DNA of 44,590 nucleotides, taken from NCBI RefSeq assembly GCF_000611645.1, contig NW_014013591.1:1-44590 (forward strand), given 5' to 3'. The translations under genes and the position numbers were made by a program. The notes under the pieces are model-generated. The model did not search any database. It was not told where the DNA came from and saw only the letters and a list, made by a program, of their open reading frames with translations. Below, piece by piece: positions 1 to 11,500 of this stretch; positions within the stretch are counted from its first letter, which is position 1; each line of letters starts with the position of its first letter. The stretch is from Monoraphidium neglectum (Eukaryota > Chlorophyta > Chlorophyceae > Sphaeropleales > Selenastraceae).

Positions 1-1032
1 GACGAAAAGCACACCTGCTGGGGGAACGCGCGCGCTGCGTTCCCAAAGCCGATGAGGCCGTCTGCTTTCTGGGAGTAGATCATGCCTGCAGCACGAGGGG
101 CGAGGAAGGAAGGCGCGGAGCGGACGCTTCACGCGGCAGCGCGGCGCGGCGAGCGGCGCGGGCTGGCGGCGCGCTGCGCAGCAAGGACGGCTGTGGGGCC
201 TGGGGGCCGCTGCAGCGCGCCGGCGGCCTGGCGGGTGCGGCCGGCCGCCCAGGTCACCGCGGCCCCTCCCGACCTGTCTCGTAGTTGATGCAGCCGACCA
301 CAGCCTGGATGGGCCCGCCGTCAGACCCCGGGAGGGTGATGACTACGAGAGTGGTGTGGGAGGGGTGGGGCGGTCGAGCCAGTCAGCGTGGGCGCTTCTG
401 CAAGGGGAGCAGCCAGCCCTGCACGCGCAGCAGCCCGGCGGCTAACGCATCTGCGCCTGCGCCAACTGCAAACAGAGCGGGCGCGCCGGCCGACCTCAGC
501 GGCCGACCGACCCCGGCCGCGGCCCTCCGGTCTGCAACGCCTGCTCGGCGGCGGCCAGCGCTCCTGGCGCAGCAGGCCGCCGTGCGGGCCCCGCGCGGGC
601 CCGAGGCGCACCGTCCCGGATCAAGTAGCCCTCCGACTTGCTGGCCTCGGCGTAGGTCAGCGAATAGTAGCACTGCTGCGACACGCACCGTGTCCCGCCC
701 AGCGCCGCGCAGCTCGCGTCGCCGCACGTCAGCGCCGTGGCGGAGCTGGAGGCCTCAGGGTTGTATGGCTTTGAGGTGTGGGGGCCGCAGTGCTCGCAGC
801 CGTCGCATGGGACGTATGTGATTGTCGAGCCAGTGTCGACGATCAGGTCAAACGACTTTGGGAGGACGAGGGGGGTTGCGTGCGGCGGCGCGTCGCGCGG
901 GGGCCGGGGGCGGCGGACACAGGCTCGCGGAGCAGCAGGCGGAGGGGGCGGCTGCACAGGCGCGAGCCGTGCCGGCACGCGGCACCGGCGTGGCGTCGGG
1001 GGTATGGCGAAGCTATCTGCAGCTGCAGCACG

Positions 1033-1071
<39 letters not shown>

Positions 1072-1538
1072 ATGAAACGCGGCAGCGGTCCACCCCTACC
1101 CATCCAACCTGGGCCGGCGTGCCGATTTTGAGGGGCGCCGTGAAGTAGCCATCTGCGTTGCATGCGTCGCCGCACATGCACTTCATACGACGTTCGCAGC
1201 CAGCAAGAGGCTGCATGCAACGCAGCCACTGCTCGTACCACCCAGGCTGTGCTCCGCACATGCGCCCGGGCTGCGCTTGTGCGCGTCTGGCTGGCAGGCC
1301 ACTACACAGGTTGCAGCTCTCTACGCCCCCCGCACTCCGCACCGTGAACGCTGCCGCTCACTTCCGCCCGCGCGCTGCGCAGGAGGAGGCTCCTGCCATG
1401 CCGCACTTTCACGGGCGGCGGGCCTGAGTGCCGCCGCAGTGGCAAGATGACGCCGCTCCCTGCCGCTGCATCGAGGAGGGGCCCCAGCAGCAGCGCCAGC
1501 GATAGAACCAGCTGCAATGATGCTCTCCGCCAGCCCAT
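1..1538 (-). CDS. Pepsin-family aspartyl protease, N-terminal two thirds (3' end beyond left edge)
   Basis: Secreted or vacuolar A1-type aspartic endopeptidase, cut by the left window edge. Five exons join in phase: 1538-1343, 1152-1109, 855-612, 342-274, 85-15, followed by a donor at 14/13. The start at 1538 opens with a signal peptide (MGWRRASLQLVLSLALLLG). Exon 2 carries GYFTAPLKIGTPAQ and exon 3 begins SFDLIVDTGSTITYVPC, which holds the first catalytic Asp (DTGS) and a Cys-rich nepenthesin-like insert (CDGCEHCGPH). Exon 4 gives VVGCINYETG and exon 5 GLIGFGNAARAFPQQ, both usual between the two catalytic motifs. The second catalytic Asp lies outside the window, so activity cannot be judged. 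The 253-nt intron between exons 2 and 3 holds a CTG/CAG triplet tract (about 1033-1071). Family known; substrate unknown. Confidence 0.88.
1033..1071. repeat. (CTG)n triplet tract in protease intron
   Basis: About 13 copies of CTG on the plus strand, lying inside the intron between exons 2 and 3 of the aspartyl protease, so it is not translated in the spliced model. In isolation it produces spurious poly-Gln, poly-Ser and poly-Leu frames. Confidence 0.85.
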
Positions 1539-2438
1539 GGCAAGAATAAACAGCCAAAATCACACGACCTCTACCGGTATCTACTGAAGGCGTGCCATGC
1601 TAGTCGGCGCGGTCGATGGAAGCGCGCGGGCACCGCTGATGCGATCGGACAAGGGCAACGATAGCACAAGAGTTCAGATAATTAAGACGAATGAGAATCT
1701 GCAGGAACGGGTCACGGTCTGCCTGCTCCAGCAAACCTGGTCACCTGGTGTGTGGGGCGGGTGCCGTGTAGCAGCAGTGAAGGCCATGTGCATGTGCGAG
1801 GCCCGCAGTACACCTCGTGTGTGCCCCACAACATGGACTATGTAATCATGCTGTTCTCTAACATGCCCTGCCAAGCAGGCAGGTCGAACACAACTGTGTG
1901 GAGCGCCTGGTGACAGAGCGTTTGATGCGACCAAACGCGTCCTGAGGCAGCATAGGCGGGGTCAAATGCTCTGGCGCATATCGCTCCTCTGCAGCCACGA
2001 CGGCTCAGCGACTTAGCTCAAGCGCATATTGCTGCCGTACGTTGCAGCTGACACAGGCCTGCCCGGCGGCAACCAAGGGCGCCCGGGCACAGAAGCGTCA
2101 ATATGCGTGCTTACAAGTGGACAGACCACCATCAAAAATGTGGGCACAAGGCGATGAGAATCGTTTTCCAAAAGCGTATGCGTTCAGAGCAGCCGAAGGG
2201 GCTCTTGCGTTGTGCAGGGCCTCGCCCAGCGCCACCGCATGCAGACGGCACAACTCGCCAGCGGAGCCGCCCATTTGCGGCGGCGCACAACGCCTCGTGT
2301 TCGCTCGTGTTCGCCCATCAAAACTACCAGTTCAAAAACAAGCCACGTGCAGGGTTCCCGGATCAGAGGCAGCTGCAAGAGGCAGACAGCCACCCAGCCG
2401 GCCGCTACGCCCAGTCCCGGCCGCCCCGCCGCGGCCCC
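1539..2438. other. Intergenic: protease upstream region and RAF1 3' region
   Basis: No convincing gene. The right part should be the RAF1 3' untranslated region (minus) and the left part the aspartyl-protease promoter. Open frames here are short and have biased composition. A minus-strand TGTAA lies at 2111-2115. Confidence 0.5.
2111..2115 (-). terminator. Candidate TGTAA poly(A) signal for RAF1
   Basis: TGTAA on the minus strand, 324 nt past the RAF1 stop codon. TGTAA is the usual polyadenylation signal in chlorophyte nuclear genes; the assignment here rests only on motif and distance. Confidence 0.4.
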
Positions 2439-4762
2439 TCACACCTGCAGCAGCTCCGAGGTCGTCGCCGCCACGTTCTCCCTCGCCGGCGGCCGCGCGA
2501 GGAACAGCACCGCCGCGGCCACGCCGCCGCCGCGCGCGGCCGCGGCCGCGCCGTCCACCAGCTGCAGGGCGCCGCGCTCGCCGGCGGGGGCCAGGTAGTA
2601 TGCCCGTGGGTCAAGCTCCCCCTCAACGTGAGCATCCACCACGAGCAGCCCCGGCCCCACCATGCGCTTCTTGTCATCGTCGCTCTTGCACTGGCTCGCC
2701 GCCACCACCGCCGCGTTGCGGCTGCAGTCCGGCACGGGCAGCGCCGCCGGCCGCCGCGCGAGCGAGAGCGCCTTCCACTGCGGCAGCGCGACCCACTTGT
2801 GCGGCGCCGTGCCGGCGCCGGCGGATGCGGAGATGGTGAAGGTGCCAAAGGCGCCCTCCTGGCTGGCCGACGGCGCGGCCGCCAGGTCATCGGCGGTTGC
2901 CACCCCAAGGTCCGAGAGCTGCGGCAGCGGCCTGCGGCGCGTGACAGACGAGGGGCGCCAGGTCCAGGAGCAGGTTCGTGGCCGCACACATTTACCGTGA
3001 GCGGCTCCGCCGTTCGCAGCCTGCGGCCGAAGGAGCAGCCGACCACACGAGCGCCGCGCGTCCCGCCGCCCTGCTTTGCCCCGCACCCCTCGCAGCTGCG
3101 CCGCGCCGGGCGCGGCCCGGCCGCGCGCCGCGCCTGCATGCAGCCACGCGCCCCCGCCCGACGCGCCCGCCCACAGGCCCCGACGCGATGCCGCCCGAAG
3201 CCGCCCCACCTGACGCCGAGCTCGTCCGGCGACAGCCGCAGCAGCGTCAGCATGATGTTGCTGGACAGCGCCGACGAGCCGCCCGCCTTCGCCGCCTCCG
3301 CCTCCTCTATCTCGCGCCGCGCCGCCGCGACGCGCGCGCGCGCGCCGTCGCTGGCGGCGACCGCGGCGGCCTGGTCCAGCTTTGCGTACGCATCCTCCGC
3401 AAAGCGGCACTCGATGGCCTGGGAGAGCAAGAGATTAAGAAAAGCCGGCGACCGCGACGGCGAGAGGGGGGGCGGTGAGGCGCGCGGCCCTTGCAAGGCC
3501 GTGTGCGTTGCAAGGGCGCACGCGCCCGCTGCCTGCTGCGGCCGGCCGCCTGGACCTGCCATGCGGTTCGACACGCAGCTCTACGGTGTATCGCCGCCAG
3601 CGCCAGCGCCCGGGCCGCTGCGCCGCGCGCGTGCGCTCTGCTCACGTCGCGCATGTATTTGAAGGCGAGGCAGTCCGGGGCGGTGTTGCGGAACCCCTGC
3701 CTCTCCCCCGGCCGCCGGTCCCACTCCTTCATGGCGCGGGCCAGCACCTCGCACTCCTGCGGGCAGGGAGGCGTGGGCGCGACACTCCGCATCGTGAACA
3801 AAAAGGCGTCCAAAGGGGCTCAAAGTGGCGCGGCCGCCACCAGCGGGCCACGGACGCTGCCGCTGCGCACGGCGACCGAGCATCGTATCAATCGCAAGCG
3901 CGCGGCGCCGTACCGCCAACACGGGTGCCTGCTCGTAGCAAGCAGCGCCACGCCCTCTCCCTTCGCCTCTGTGCGGAGCAAGCCGCGGGGCGCGCGGGCC
4001 CCCTCGGCCCACCCGCCGCCCCCCCCCCCCAAAAGCCATGTGTCCACGAGCAGCAGCGCGGCGCACCGCGGCGGACAGGTCGTTCGCGGCGATGTGCTGC
4101 GCCGCGTCGACGCGCCGCTCCGCGGGCAGGAACCTGAAGTGGTACAGCAGCGACTCCCCGCCCGCCTCAAAATGCTGCAGCAGGCCGGGCGCCTCGGCCG
4201 CCTCGGCGCTCGCGGCCAGCGAGTCGTATACCGTGGACGCAACGAGCCAGAGGTTCTGCTCCAGAGGCGTGATGCCCGTGAGCTCGTCCAGGGTGGTGGA
4301 GTCGTAGCCCTTGGCGTTGAGGGCCGGGATGATCTTGGCGAGCTGGAACCAGTGGCCGGCGCGGGAGCGCAGCTTGGAGATCATCTCGTCGTCGCTCAGC
4401 GCGGGGCCCGCGGGCGCGCCGGCGTCGGGCGCGCCGTCCATGAAGCCGGGCGGCGGGCGGTATCGGTTGGGCAGCGGGCGGTCGCCGGGCGGCGCGCCGG
4501 GCGCGGCGGGGCCGGGGCTGGCGGGGCGGTCGTTGGGGAGCATCAGGCGCTGTGCGCCGCTGCGGCCGCCAGGGCCCGCCTGGCCGGGCAGGATGAGGCC
4601 CGGGCCGCCGGATGGCGCGCGGCCCTGCTGGGGATTGCCCCCCGGACTAATGATAAGGCCACCACCAGGGTTGCTGGTGGGACGAGAACGTCGTGCATGG
4701 CATTGGACCACCCGCACTCGGGAGTGCTGCTGCGAGCCCGCCACGGCGCCTCTGACCCGCAT
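2439..4762 (-). CDS. RAF1: Rubisco accumulation factor 1 (RAF1), chloroplast chaperone
   Basis: RAF1 binds folded RbcL dimers and promotes their assembly towards the L8 core of Rubisco in the stroma. Four exons join in phase: 4762-4067, 3756-3646, 3418-3210, 2931-2439, giving 502 aa (family usually about 400-450). Residues 1 to about 25 look like a transit peptide ending VVQCHA. A Gly/Pro-rich linker follows, then the helical Raf1-alpha domain (SRAGHWFQLAKIIPALNAKG, LDELTGITPLEQNLWLVAS, LLYHFRFLPAE). Exon 2 gives CEVLARAMKEWDRRPGERQ and CLAFKYMRD. The last exon holds the beta domain (WVALPQWKALSLARRPAALP, LLVVDAHVEGELDPRAYYLA). An in-frame ATG at 4801 would add 13 residues; I prefer 4762 because the transit peptide starts cleanly there. 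The neighbour upstream is divergent, with only 149 nt between start codons. Confidence 0.93.
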
Positions 4763-4911
4763 CTTGATCTTAAATGTTTCGCACGCTATCGGAATATACA
4801 ATGCGCTATCAAGGGGCGAGGGCTAGGCCGGGCTGCAACGACTAGTAACGAGGCGAGCTCTGTCCAGGCCAGATAAGTGGGTAATTCAGGAACAGAATCG
4901 AGCCACTGAAC

Positions 4912-5435
4912 ATGCCGCACGTCGATGCCGTCAAAAGAGCCTTCGCAACCCACATGCTGGTGTGGCAACATCCAGTGACACAGCACACGAAGGCAGAAGG
5001 CGTGTTCCGCATCTTGTCTCAACTTTCGTTCGGCGGCCGCGTCGGCGGGCCCTGCGATGCGGAGCAGTACTTGATGCCCGACCTGGGCGCCCAGCATAAA
5101 CAGCCCCCAGCAGCCGATGCTCCCGCATGCAGCGACCCTCTCGCGCTCTGCAGCGCTGAGTCGCTCGCGACATTTGACAGCGCCGCGGAGGGCAGCGCCA
5201 GCAGCAGCTACAGCGGACTCCTGCGCCGCCCGGCGCCGCCCACTGCTGGGACCTTCCTCAGCCTCCCATCAGACGTGTTCCCCTGGCGTGCTGTTGAGAT
5301 TGCAGCAGCCGTCCGTCCTTCCGAGCGGGACCCCGCCACTAGCGGCAGCCATCTAGTGACAGCTCAGATGCAGTCGGCCCCTCTCACGTCGCCGCAGGCG
5401 CCGCGATCCCTGCAGCCGCAGCCGCAGCCGCAGCC

Positions 5436-5489
<54 letters not shown>

Positions 5490-5541
5490 CCAGCAGCACC
5501 AGCACCAGCACCAGCAGCAGCACCAGCACCAGCACCAGCAC

Positions 5542-5572
<31 letters not shown>

Positions 5573-6339
5573 CCCTGTTGCGGTCGCATGCAGGTGCCTG
5601 CATCAGCTCAAGATTGGGCACCAGCCAGCAGCAGAGCCTTCAGCGACGGCGGCGGCAGCGGTGCTGCCTCGCGAGCAGGCCGCCCTCCTGCAGCCACAGC
5701 AGCAGCACCGGGGCTGGCTTGGCGGCCCCCTCACAATCCGGCCCTGCTGCCGGCACCGCGCATCCTGCGCGGCCCCGGCCCCCTCCCCCTGCCCTGCCGC
5801 CGCGGTCGCCACGAATGGCCGCGGGCGTGCCCCTGGCCCCAAGCTATCCGGCTGCGTTCTACTCCCAGCCCCTGCTGGTGCGGCCAGCGTTCGTGGCGCC
5901 CGCGGGCTACCCTTCGCCGGCACACCTCCCCTTCCAGGGCGCCGCCGCGCCGTACCCTGTGAATTTTGCCGGGTACCTCAGCAGCTTCCTGCACTCTGAT
6001 TTTCCACACCACACATCCGATGCAGCGCCGGCGGCGGCGCCGGCGGCGTCGCACATGCAGCACCAGCCACACCAAGCGCCTCAGGCGCCGACCTCCGCAT
6101 CGCAGCCCGTCGCAGCACGCAGGCCCCAGGACAATGGGCCTGTAGGCGGCGTGGTCGGTTGGCCGGGTCCCAAACAGCCGGCGGCGCAACCCAAACACAC
6201 GCTAAGCGGTTCCCAGCCCGTCCTCCGCGAATCAGAGCTGGTTCAGGCGGCAGTGCTTTCTCAGCCAATGCTCCCGCCCTGTCAACGTTGGAATCAAGCC
6301 CTACCCATCTTTTTTATGCCCTCCATTTGCACCCTTTAA
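4912..6339 (+). CDS. Gln/His-rich low-complexity protein, unrecognised
   Basis: A single open frame of 475 aa, divergent from RAF1. Residues 1-165 have mixed composition, followed by a QP, poly-Q and Q/H tract (about 165-225) coded by CAG and CACCAG repeats, then a Pro/Ala/Ser-rich region with local order (about 305-360, for example PAAFYSQPLLVRPAFVAPAG). No domain recognised. Such tracts occur in transcriptional regulators, but nothing here shows DNA binding. About the last 80 codons coincide with a segment duplicated at 14682 (copy B). In copy B the same frame is broken, so the natural C-terminus may lie upstream or in another exon. The start is uncertain because 4912 may sit within the RAF1 promoter; a later ATG at 5368 is possible. 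Could be a terminal exon of a larger gene or non-coding. Confidence 0.42.
5411..5572. repeat. (CAG)n/(CACCAG)n compound repeat
   Basis: Plus-strand CAGCCG units pass into pure CAG, then CACCAG hexamers, then CAG again. It codes for Q and H in the plus frame starting at 4912. Antisense frames of poly-Leu and poly-Cys are shadows of it. Confidence 0.9.
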
Positions 6340-6512
6340 GACAAAGTACTCCGTGGCATTGCACTTGCATCGGCTTTGCACTCATCTGGCGCCAGACACA
6401 TATGTTTCGTTTGATGAGTCAAAGCGAGTCAAAGCGATTCTGTGGTCTGAGCTGACAGGCCACCAGGGCTGTACTTCCTGATCGGCATTAGAAATCACCA
6501 AGCGCGGAACTC
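6097..6512 (+). repeat. Duplicated segment, copy A, first part
   Basis: Matches 14682-15060 in the same orientation, with shared runs such as GGGTCCCAAACAGCC, CCAATGCTCCCGCCCTGTCA and GTACTTCCTGATCGGCATT. Copy A has about 24 extra nt near 6390-6415 and a small AAAGCGAGTC duplication. It overlaps the tail of the Gln/His-rich frame. Confidence 0.9.
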
Positions 6513-7492
6513 CCTACACACCAGCCTGCCTAACCCCAACCACCTCGCGGGCGTACCAGGATAAACTTCCGGCGTTCCCGCAGGGGCGCTGGAGGTAGCC
6601 TTCTCGTAGCCTTGTGTGCAATGGCACAGGGGCATCCTGGCTGGAGACTGACATACATGCAGAGAATCGGCCTGGAAATGGAGGCCGATGAGCGTCAAGA
6701 TACCCAATGAACTGGGCAGCATTTCCGCCCGCTGAGCTTGCCAGTATGCGGCGCATGTTCTGGGCGTCCGCCGAAGGCCGCGAGCTTATCGCGCAGCACG
6801 TGTCATCGATGCCCCCCTAGCCTTGCGGACCCCCCGTGCGCCATGACGGGACTAGCATGCAATCACCCTCACACCTGCTATGGTATCCCCAATTCGTGGT
6901 GTGGAGCCTGGGCGGGGGCAAAACCAGACCTGGACCTGGGAGACCCGGTGTGTGGACGCCGACCGACAAACACTGCCGCAAGGCACTACGGCAGCGCCGC
7001 ACTCCAGCAACCTACACACCAGCCCGCCTCATTTGTGTGAAATACAGCTCAGCTCTTAGAGAACGGCCTCTGTCCCGGCCATCGGGGATGCCCGGTCCCA
7101 TTAGAACTCACTCAGTTGTACCCCTGCTGGCAGGGGGTCCAGTAGGGCTGCAGCCATCAGCACCCAGATGCACACGCATGACATCGCTGCCCTGGATGTC
7201 TGCGTCATGCCTTTTTATAAAGGCATAAACGCACAATCTTAGCACAATTGATGTATATCTCACTCCCAAGCGGTCATGCCTCGTGACTCATGCTGCCAAC
7301 CCGACCGCAGGACCCTGTAGACGCGCAGCCATACTTACACGTGTTAGAGAAATAGGTTGGCGTGTACCGCAAGCACGATGCCACCTCCGACAAATCGACC
7401 AACTACGGTTAGGACCCGCCAACTGGAAGGATTCGCGATCAACTCGGAACTTGATGATAGCCGGGCTCAAGTTGATCCCCCAAGTATGGCGA
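6513..7492. other. 980-nt block present only in copy A of the duplication
   Basis: In copy B the flanks of this block are directly adjacent (about 15060/15063), so the block is either an insertion in copy A or a deletion from copy B. I see no clear terminal inverted repeats, target-site duplication or transposase frame. It contains a TATA-centred inverted repeat at 7207-7226. No gene recognised; a minus frame at 6756-6514 is too short and lacks family signals. Confidence 0.6.
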
Positions 7493-7976
7493 CGCTATTG
7501 ATGCCGCCCCTGCCTGCGTCGTCGTGTGTGGCTGTTTTGCCCGATGCTCCGTCACCCTGCTCAACCCCGGACCGCCGCTCAACACTGTGTCCTGCCTCTT
7601 ATATATCAGCAGTGTGGCTTTGTTTTCGTCATCAAGCTGGCGCTCCCAACACTCTTGAGCGTAGTGTTGTGCAACACTTGCAGGACTTTGTAAGGGGCAG
7701 TGGTCGCCTTGTCGTTGTGCTGCAGTCATTGCTAGTCAGCATGCAACAGGTCACACTAACCCATCATACTGTCCTGTAAGTTTGCCAGCACACGGCGTTT
7801 GCAGGTCAAGATGCTCAGATGTGGCAAACTTGACTGTGCAATGTCTCCCTGCCAATGTCACTGGCGCACCGACCAGGGCACCGGCAGCATGGGCCCGACA
7901 GCGCACTCCATACGCACATGGCAACTCGCAAGATCTCATTTGGCAAGGTGGATCGGTTGACGGCTGCCTATCAGGA
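7493..7976 (+). repeat. Duplicated segment, copy A, second part (decayed ALDH upstream region and start)
   Basis: Matches 15063-15577, the region that runs into the aldehyde dehydrogenase gene. Shared runs include CGCTATTGATGCCGCCC, GCCTGCGTCGTCGTGTGT, GGTCAAGATGCTCAGAT and TTGACGGCTGCCTATCAGGA. The ALDH start codon is GTG here (7948-7950), and similarity stops about nine codons later, so no protein is expected from this copy. Confidence 0.88.
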
Positions 7977-8519
7977 GCAGTGCCTTTTGGAATGACTTGT
8001 CGAGCACTTTGTTCGCGATGTTCCACACACCGTCAGCGCGCATGCATGCTCACAAACCTCTGCAAGCTGTAAATGACCACCTGCTGATTGGACGCGTGCA
8101 CACCTGGATTCCCTTGTTGGGGGGGCCCTGTGCAATGTGGGCCTGCTAGGGTGGCGGAGCGGCGCGCTCAGTTTGGGTCACCTCTTGGCGTGAACGGTTA
8201 CAATATCCCCGTGCCCAGCTCTTGCTGGTTGAGGCCACAGGGGAGGTCCTTGAAGCATTCAAGGGGGTTTGGGGGAAGTGCCTTCTCAGCTCGCGAGTTG
8301 CAGCCAGGCGCCGAACGGCCCAGGGCAGCATGTGCATGGCGTCCTGGAGCGCCGGCTGCAGATGCCGTCCGCTGACAGCATGGAGATGCAATTGCAAGTC
8401 TGGCGCCGGCGGGATTGCCGCAAGGCTGACAGCCCTTCAAAATGCAACGCCCTGAAGGTGCAGAAACCAGAACCAGCGACTCCCTGGTCAACCACCGCTT
8501 TCCCCCTCCCCCGCGCGGC
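7977..8519. other. Intergenic: 3' region of the kinase-like gene
   Basis: No gene recognised. Most of it should be the 3' untranslated region of the minus-strand gene that stops at 8520, followed by spacer down to the duplicated segment. Confidence 0.5.
8198..8202 (-). terminator. Candidate TGTAA poly(A) signal for the kinase-like gene
   Basis: Minus-strand TGTAA 318 nt past the stop at 8520. Assigned from motif and distance only. Confidence 0.4.
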
Positions 8520-11500
8520 TCAGCACTTCCTGCCAGCTCTCTGCAGCAAATGAACATCGTGCGCCTGCTGCAGCACACTGCCTGGCTTGGCCCCGGGGTG
8601 CCACGGCAGCTCGGCAGACATGCGGGCAGGGTAGCGTGCGACGCCCTCCAAGCCCGCCCAATCCAAGTCCACAAACCTAACCTCCCACCCTGCGCCGCCG
8701 CCCGCCTCTGCGCCGCGAGCGCGCCGCACCATGATATTGGGGCCGCGCATGTCGCCGTGCACAGCGAGCGCGCGGCCGCCGCCGTGCTGCACAAGGATGC
8801 TGTGCGCGCGTGACAGCGCTTGCTCCACAGCCCCAAAGCACTGCTGCTGGTCAGGGCTGCTGTCCCCAAGCTCGGGAAGCATCTTCCAGCCATCCGTCGC
8901 TGCCAACAACTCCGTGGCCACGCAGCAGTAAGCACCAGGCAGCGCGTCGCAGCGGTGCAGCGTCGGCACCAGCCCCTCCTCCTGCCATGCATCATGTACC
9001 TGTGTTAGAAACACATCATGGTCGACATGGGCAAGCAAGAGGCAAGAGTTGAGACGTGGAAGACTGAGCGTCCTAGTAAGCAGCTGCTTCGTGCTATCAG
9101 CAGGTAATGGCGTAAAAGTTCACACCCTTGCAATGGGAGAGATGGCGTGTTCCACGCAACATTCAGCTCTGCAAACGGTCTGCGGTACGGGGAGTTGCCA
9201 GGCTTCCGGGCCAGGCGAGCTCGCCGCCACACCTCTGCAGCGTAGCGCCCCAACAGAGCAAGGACAGCGGAGCCAGGACAAGCAACCATCGTTGCGCTTC
9301 ACAGCTGCTATGGCTCACGTGCTTGGGGTAGAGCAGCGTGGTAAATTTGATGAACTGGGCACGCCCGTCGGCCTCTGTGGCTGTGTACAGCAGCTTGCCG
9401 TCGAGGCCGGGCAGCTGGCTCAGTGCCGCGTCTATGCTGTGCAGCAGGGGGTAGGGGGGCAGCGGCGCCGCGGCGGTTGGCGCAGGCGCCGCTGCCACAC
9501 GCCAGTCCGCCACGGCTTGCACCTGCGCTGGCTCCAGGCTCGCGCTTGCCAGTGCTGCTTCGTACTCAACGCCCAGCTGCGACAAAGAGCCCAGCACCTC
9601 CCGCGCCCGCTGCTCAAGGAGCGGCAGGTCCGCCGCAACGCCACCAGCAGCCCTGACCATGCGCTCTGCCAGCGCCCAGGCAGCTGCCGCGTAGCCAGCC
9701 AGGGTTGCCGCCAGCAGGTGCAGCTGGCGGGGCTGGCGCGCGCCCTGCTGCACGAGCGGGATGCGCGGGGTCAGGGCCTCGCTGACGATGCAGTCCGAGT
9801 GCAGCGTGTACAGGCCTGCATGAACAGCAGGGTGCGAGTGGAAGGGATAGTGAAACCCCATACAACCGGACACAACCGTGCCGGTCGCAGTTGGGCCGCA
9901 CAGTGCGGGGCCCGGGTGCTGCTGAGCCCTTCCGGCCACCGGCTTGAACATCATGTGCGGCAACATCATGTGCGGCATGTGTGCAAACAATGTCAGGGTA
10001 GATGGTGGAAACACAATTCAATGTGTCTCCTGCCCCAACAGGTTGCCCACGAGCATGCTCATGAGGAGCGCACACATTGAAGCATGCGCTGCTGGCTGAT
10101 TCAACAACAGTCTAAGCAGCGGTTTCCAGGCACACTCTGCAAAGCCTGGAGCAAGGGTTGACAAGGCGCAACAGCAGGGACCCCTTGTCAGTTTCAATAC
10201 TTCACACAGACAGACATGCCCTAGTCAATGTTGGAAGCAGGGGCCGCCAACGTACCGTGGATGAGGAGGTTGGGCCCAGCCAGGTCCACTCCAAGTGCAG
10301 GCGCCCCCAGCGCACAGATCACTGGGTCCTCGTGCCACATGCGCTTGGAGTAGCATTGCTGCCGGAAAACCACATGTACACAACACGCGCGCGTGGGCCT
10401 GGTGCGATGTGCCTGGTGCCTGATTACAAAACTCCACACTGGAAGGGCTTCAGGCAATCAGGTCATGGCAGCATCCAGCAGTGAAGGCGACGGTGGTGCA
10501 GCAGAGCGCATGCAACAAACGGATGAGCGCACAGCATCTTCTGCAACAGCATCCAGAGCTCACCTGCATGTATCGCTGCAGCTGGTAGTGCGGGTCGCCA
10601 CTACTTCCAAGCTCGTCCTTCACCTCCAGCAGGACGACCAAGTAATTGCAGCTGCTGCCCACCACGTAGAACTCGCCGTCCAGACATGGCTTGTCTGCAC
10701 TGCCACTGCTGATGCTGCCGCGTCTGGCATCTGAGAACCTGAAGCCCACCCACTTGTCGTGCCAGTCGCAGAAGGCCTCGAGGCGGGAGTTCTCGTCTCG
10801 GTGGAACCGGGCCATGCAGTCCAGGAGCTTGATGGCTGCCTGGGGGGCAGCCATTGCAAATGAAACAATTGCCTATGCTCAGTCCAGGTTTAGACACGTC
10901 AACGTTGTACTCAAAAACTGGTGTCCAATCTCCAGAAGGCAAGCCGCAAACAAGCCACGCCTGCCGGCCCACATGCCAGAGCGCTTCGGGGACTCGCCTG
11001 GTACCAGTGCGAAGGAGGGGTCCACCGCGATGCCAGGTACGCGGCATCGTGCACCACGCCAAACTCTGGAGACAGCAGCATGGCGGGAGGTGCGATGTCA
11101 AAGCCCACCTCCACCTCCCTGCCAGCTATGAAGGCCCACCTTCCAGAGGCCGACTGAATGTGGCGGTGTGAAGAGGAGTGCACCTCGGGCACGTGGCATC
11201 GGACCTTCCAGGGGGTTGCGCAGTCACTTGGCGAGAGACAAAGCCTGTGGTAGGCAGGCCCCTCGTAGCGCACTGCGTTGCAGGAATAGCGACGGGGAAT
11301 GTGCGCATCCATGGCTGAATGGCACCCGCAGCCCCGATGCTGGAGCTCCAACAAATGTTCAAAACAGACGGGTTTGTGCAGATGGGGCACGCATGGCGTT
11401 GCAGCGATATCGCCTCACAAGGCTCAACACGTTGTCAAATGACCATGCATGACTCACCTGCTGCTGCTTCTGCTGCGGATCGATGCAATGGCCAGGCGGG

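Noticed and set aside
843..1259. Minus frame with a poly-Gln run over the CTG tract
   Set aside because: The tract lies inside an intron of the aspartyl protease; the phases of the flanking exons close without it.
2103..4876. Long plus-strand frames (2103-3662, 519 codons; 3491-4876, 461 codons)
   Set aside because: Both lie antisense to RAF1 exons and introns; composition is Arg/Ala/Pro-rich without family signal. They are mirror frames of GC-rich coding DNA.
5353..5621. Minus-strand poly-Leu and poly-Cys frames
   Set aside because: Antisense translations of the CAG/CACCAG repeat.
6514..6756. 80-codon minus frame starting MRRILASSAGG
   Set aside because: Somewhat protein-like, but short, inside the copy-A-only block, and without recognised relatives.
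9245..9270. Possible micro-exon reading GRYAAE in the kinase intron
   Set aside because: It has a donor-like GTG after it, but no good acceptor; joining 9319 directly to 8999 gives YPKH-VHDAWQ, which fits the kinase region better.
9049..10080. 343-codon plus frame
   Set aside because: Antisense to kinase exon 9815-9319 and adjoining introns; no recognisable domain.
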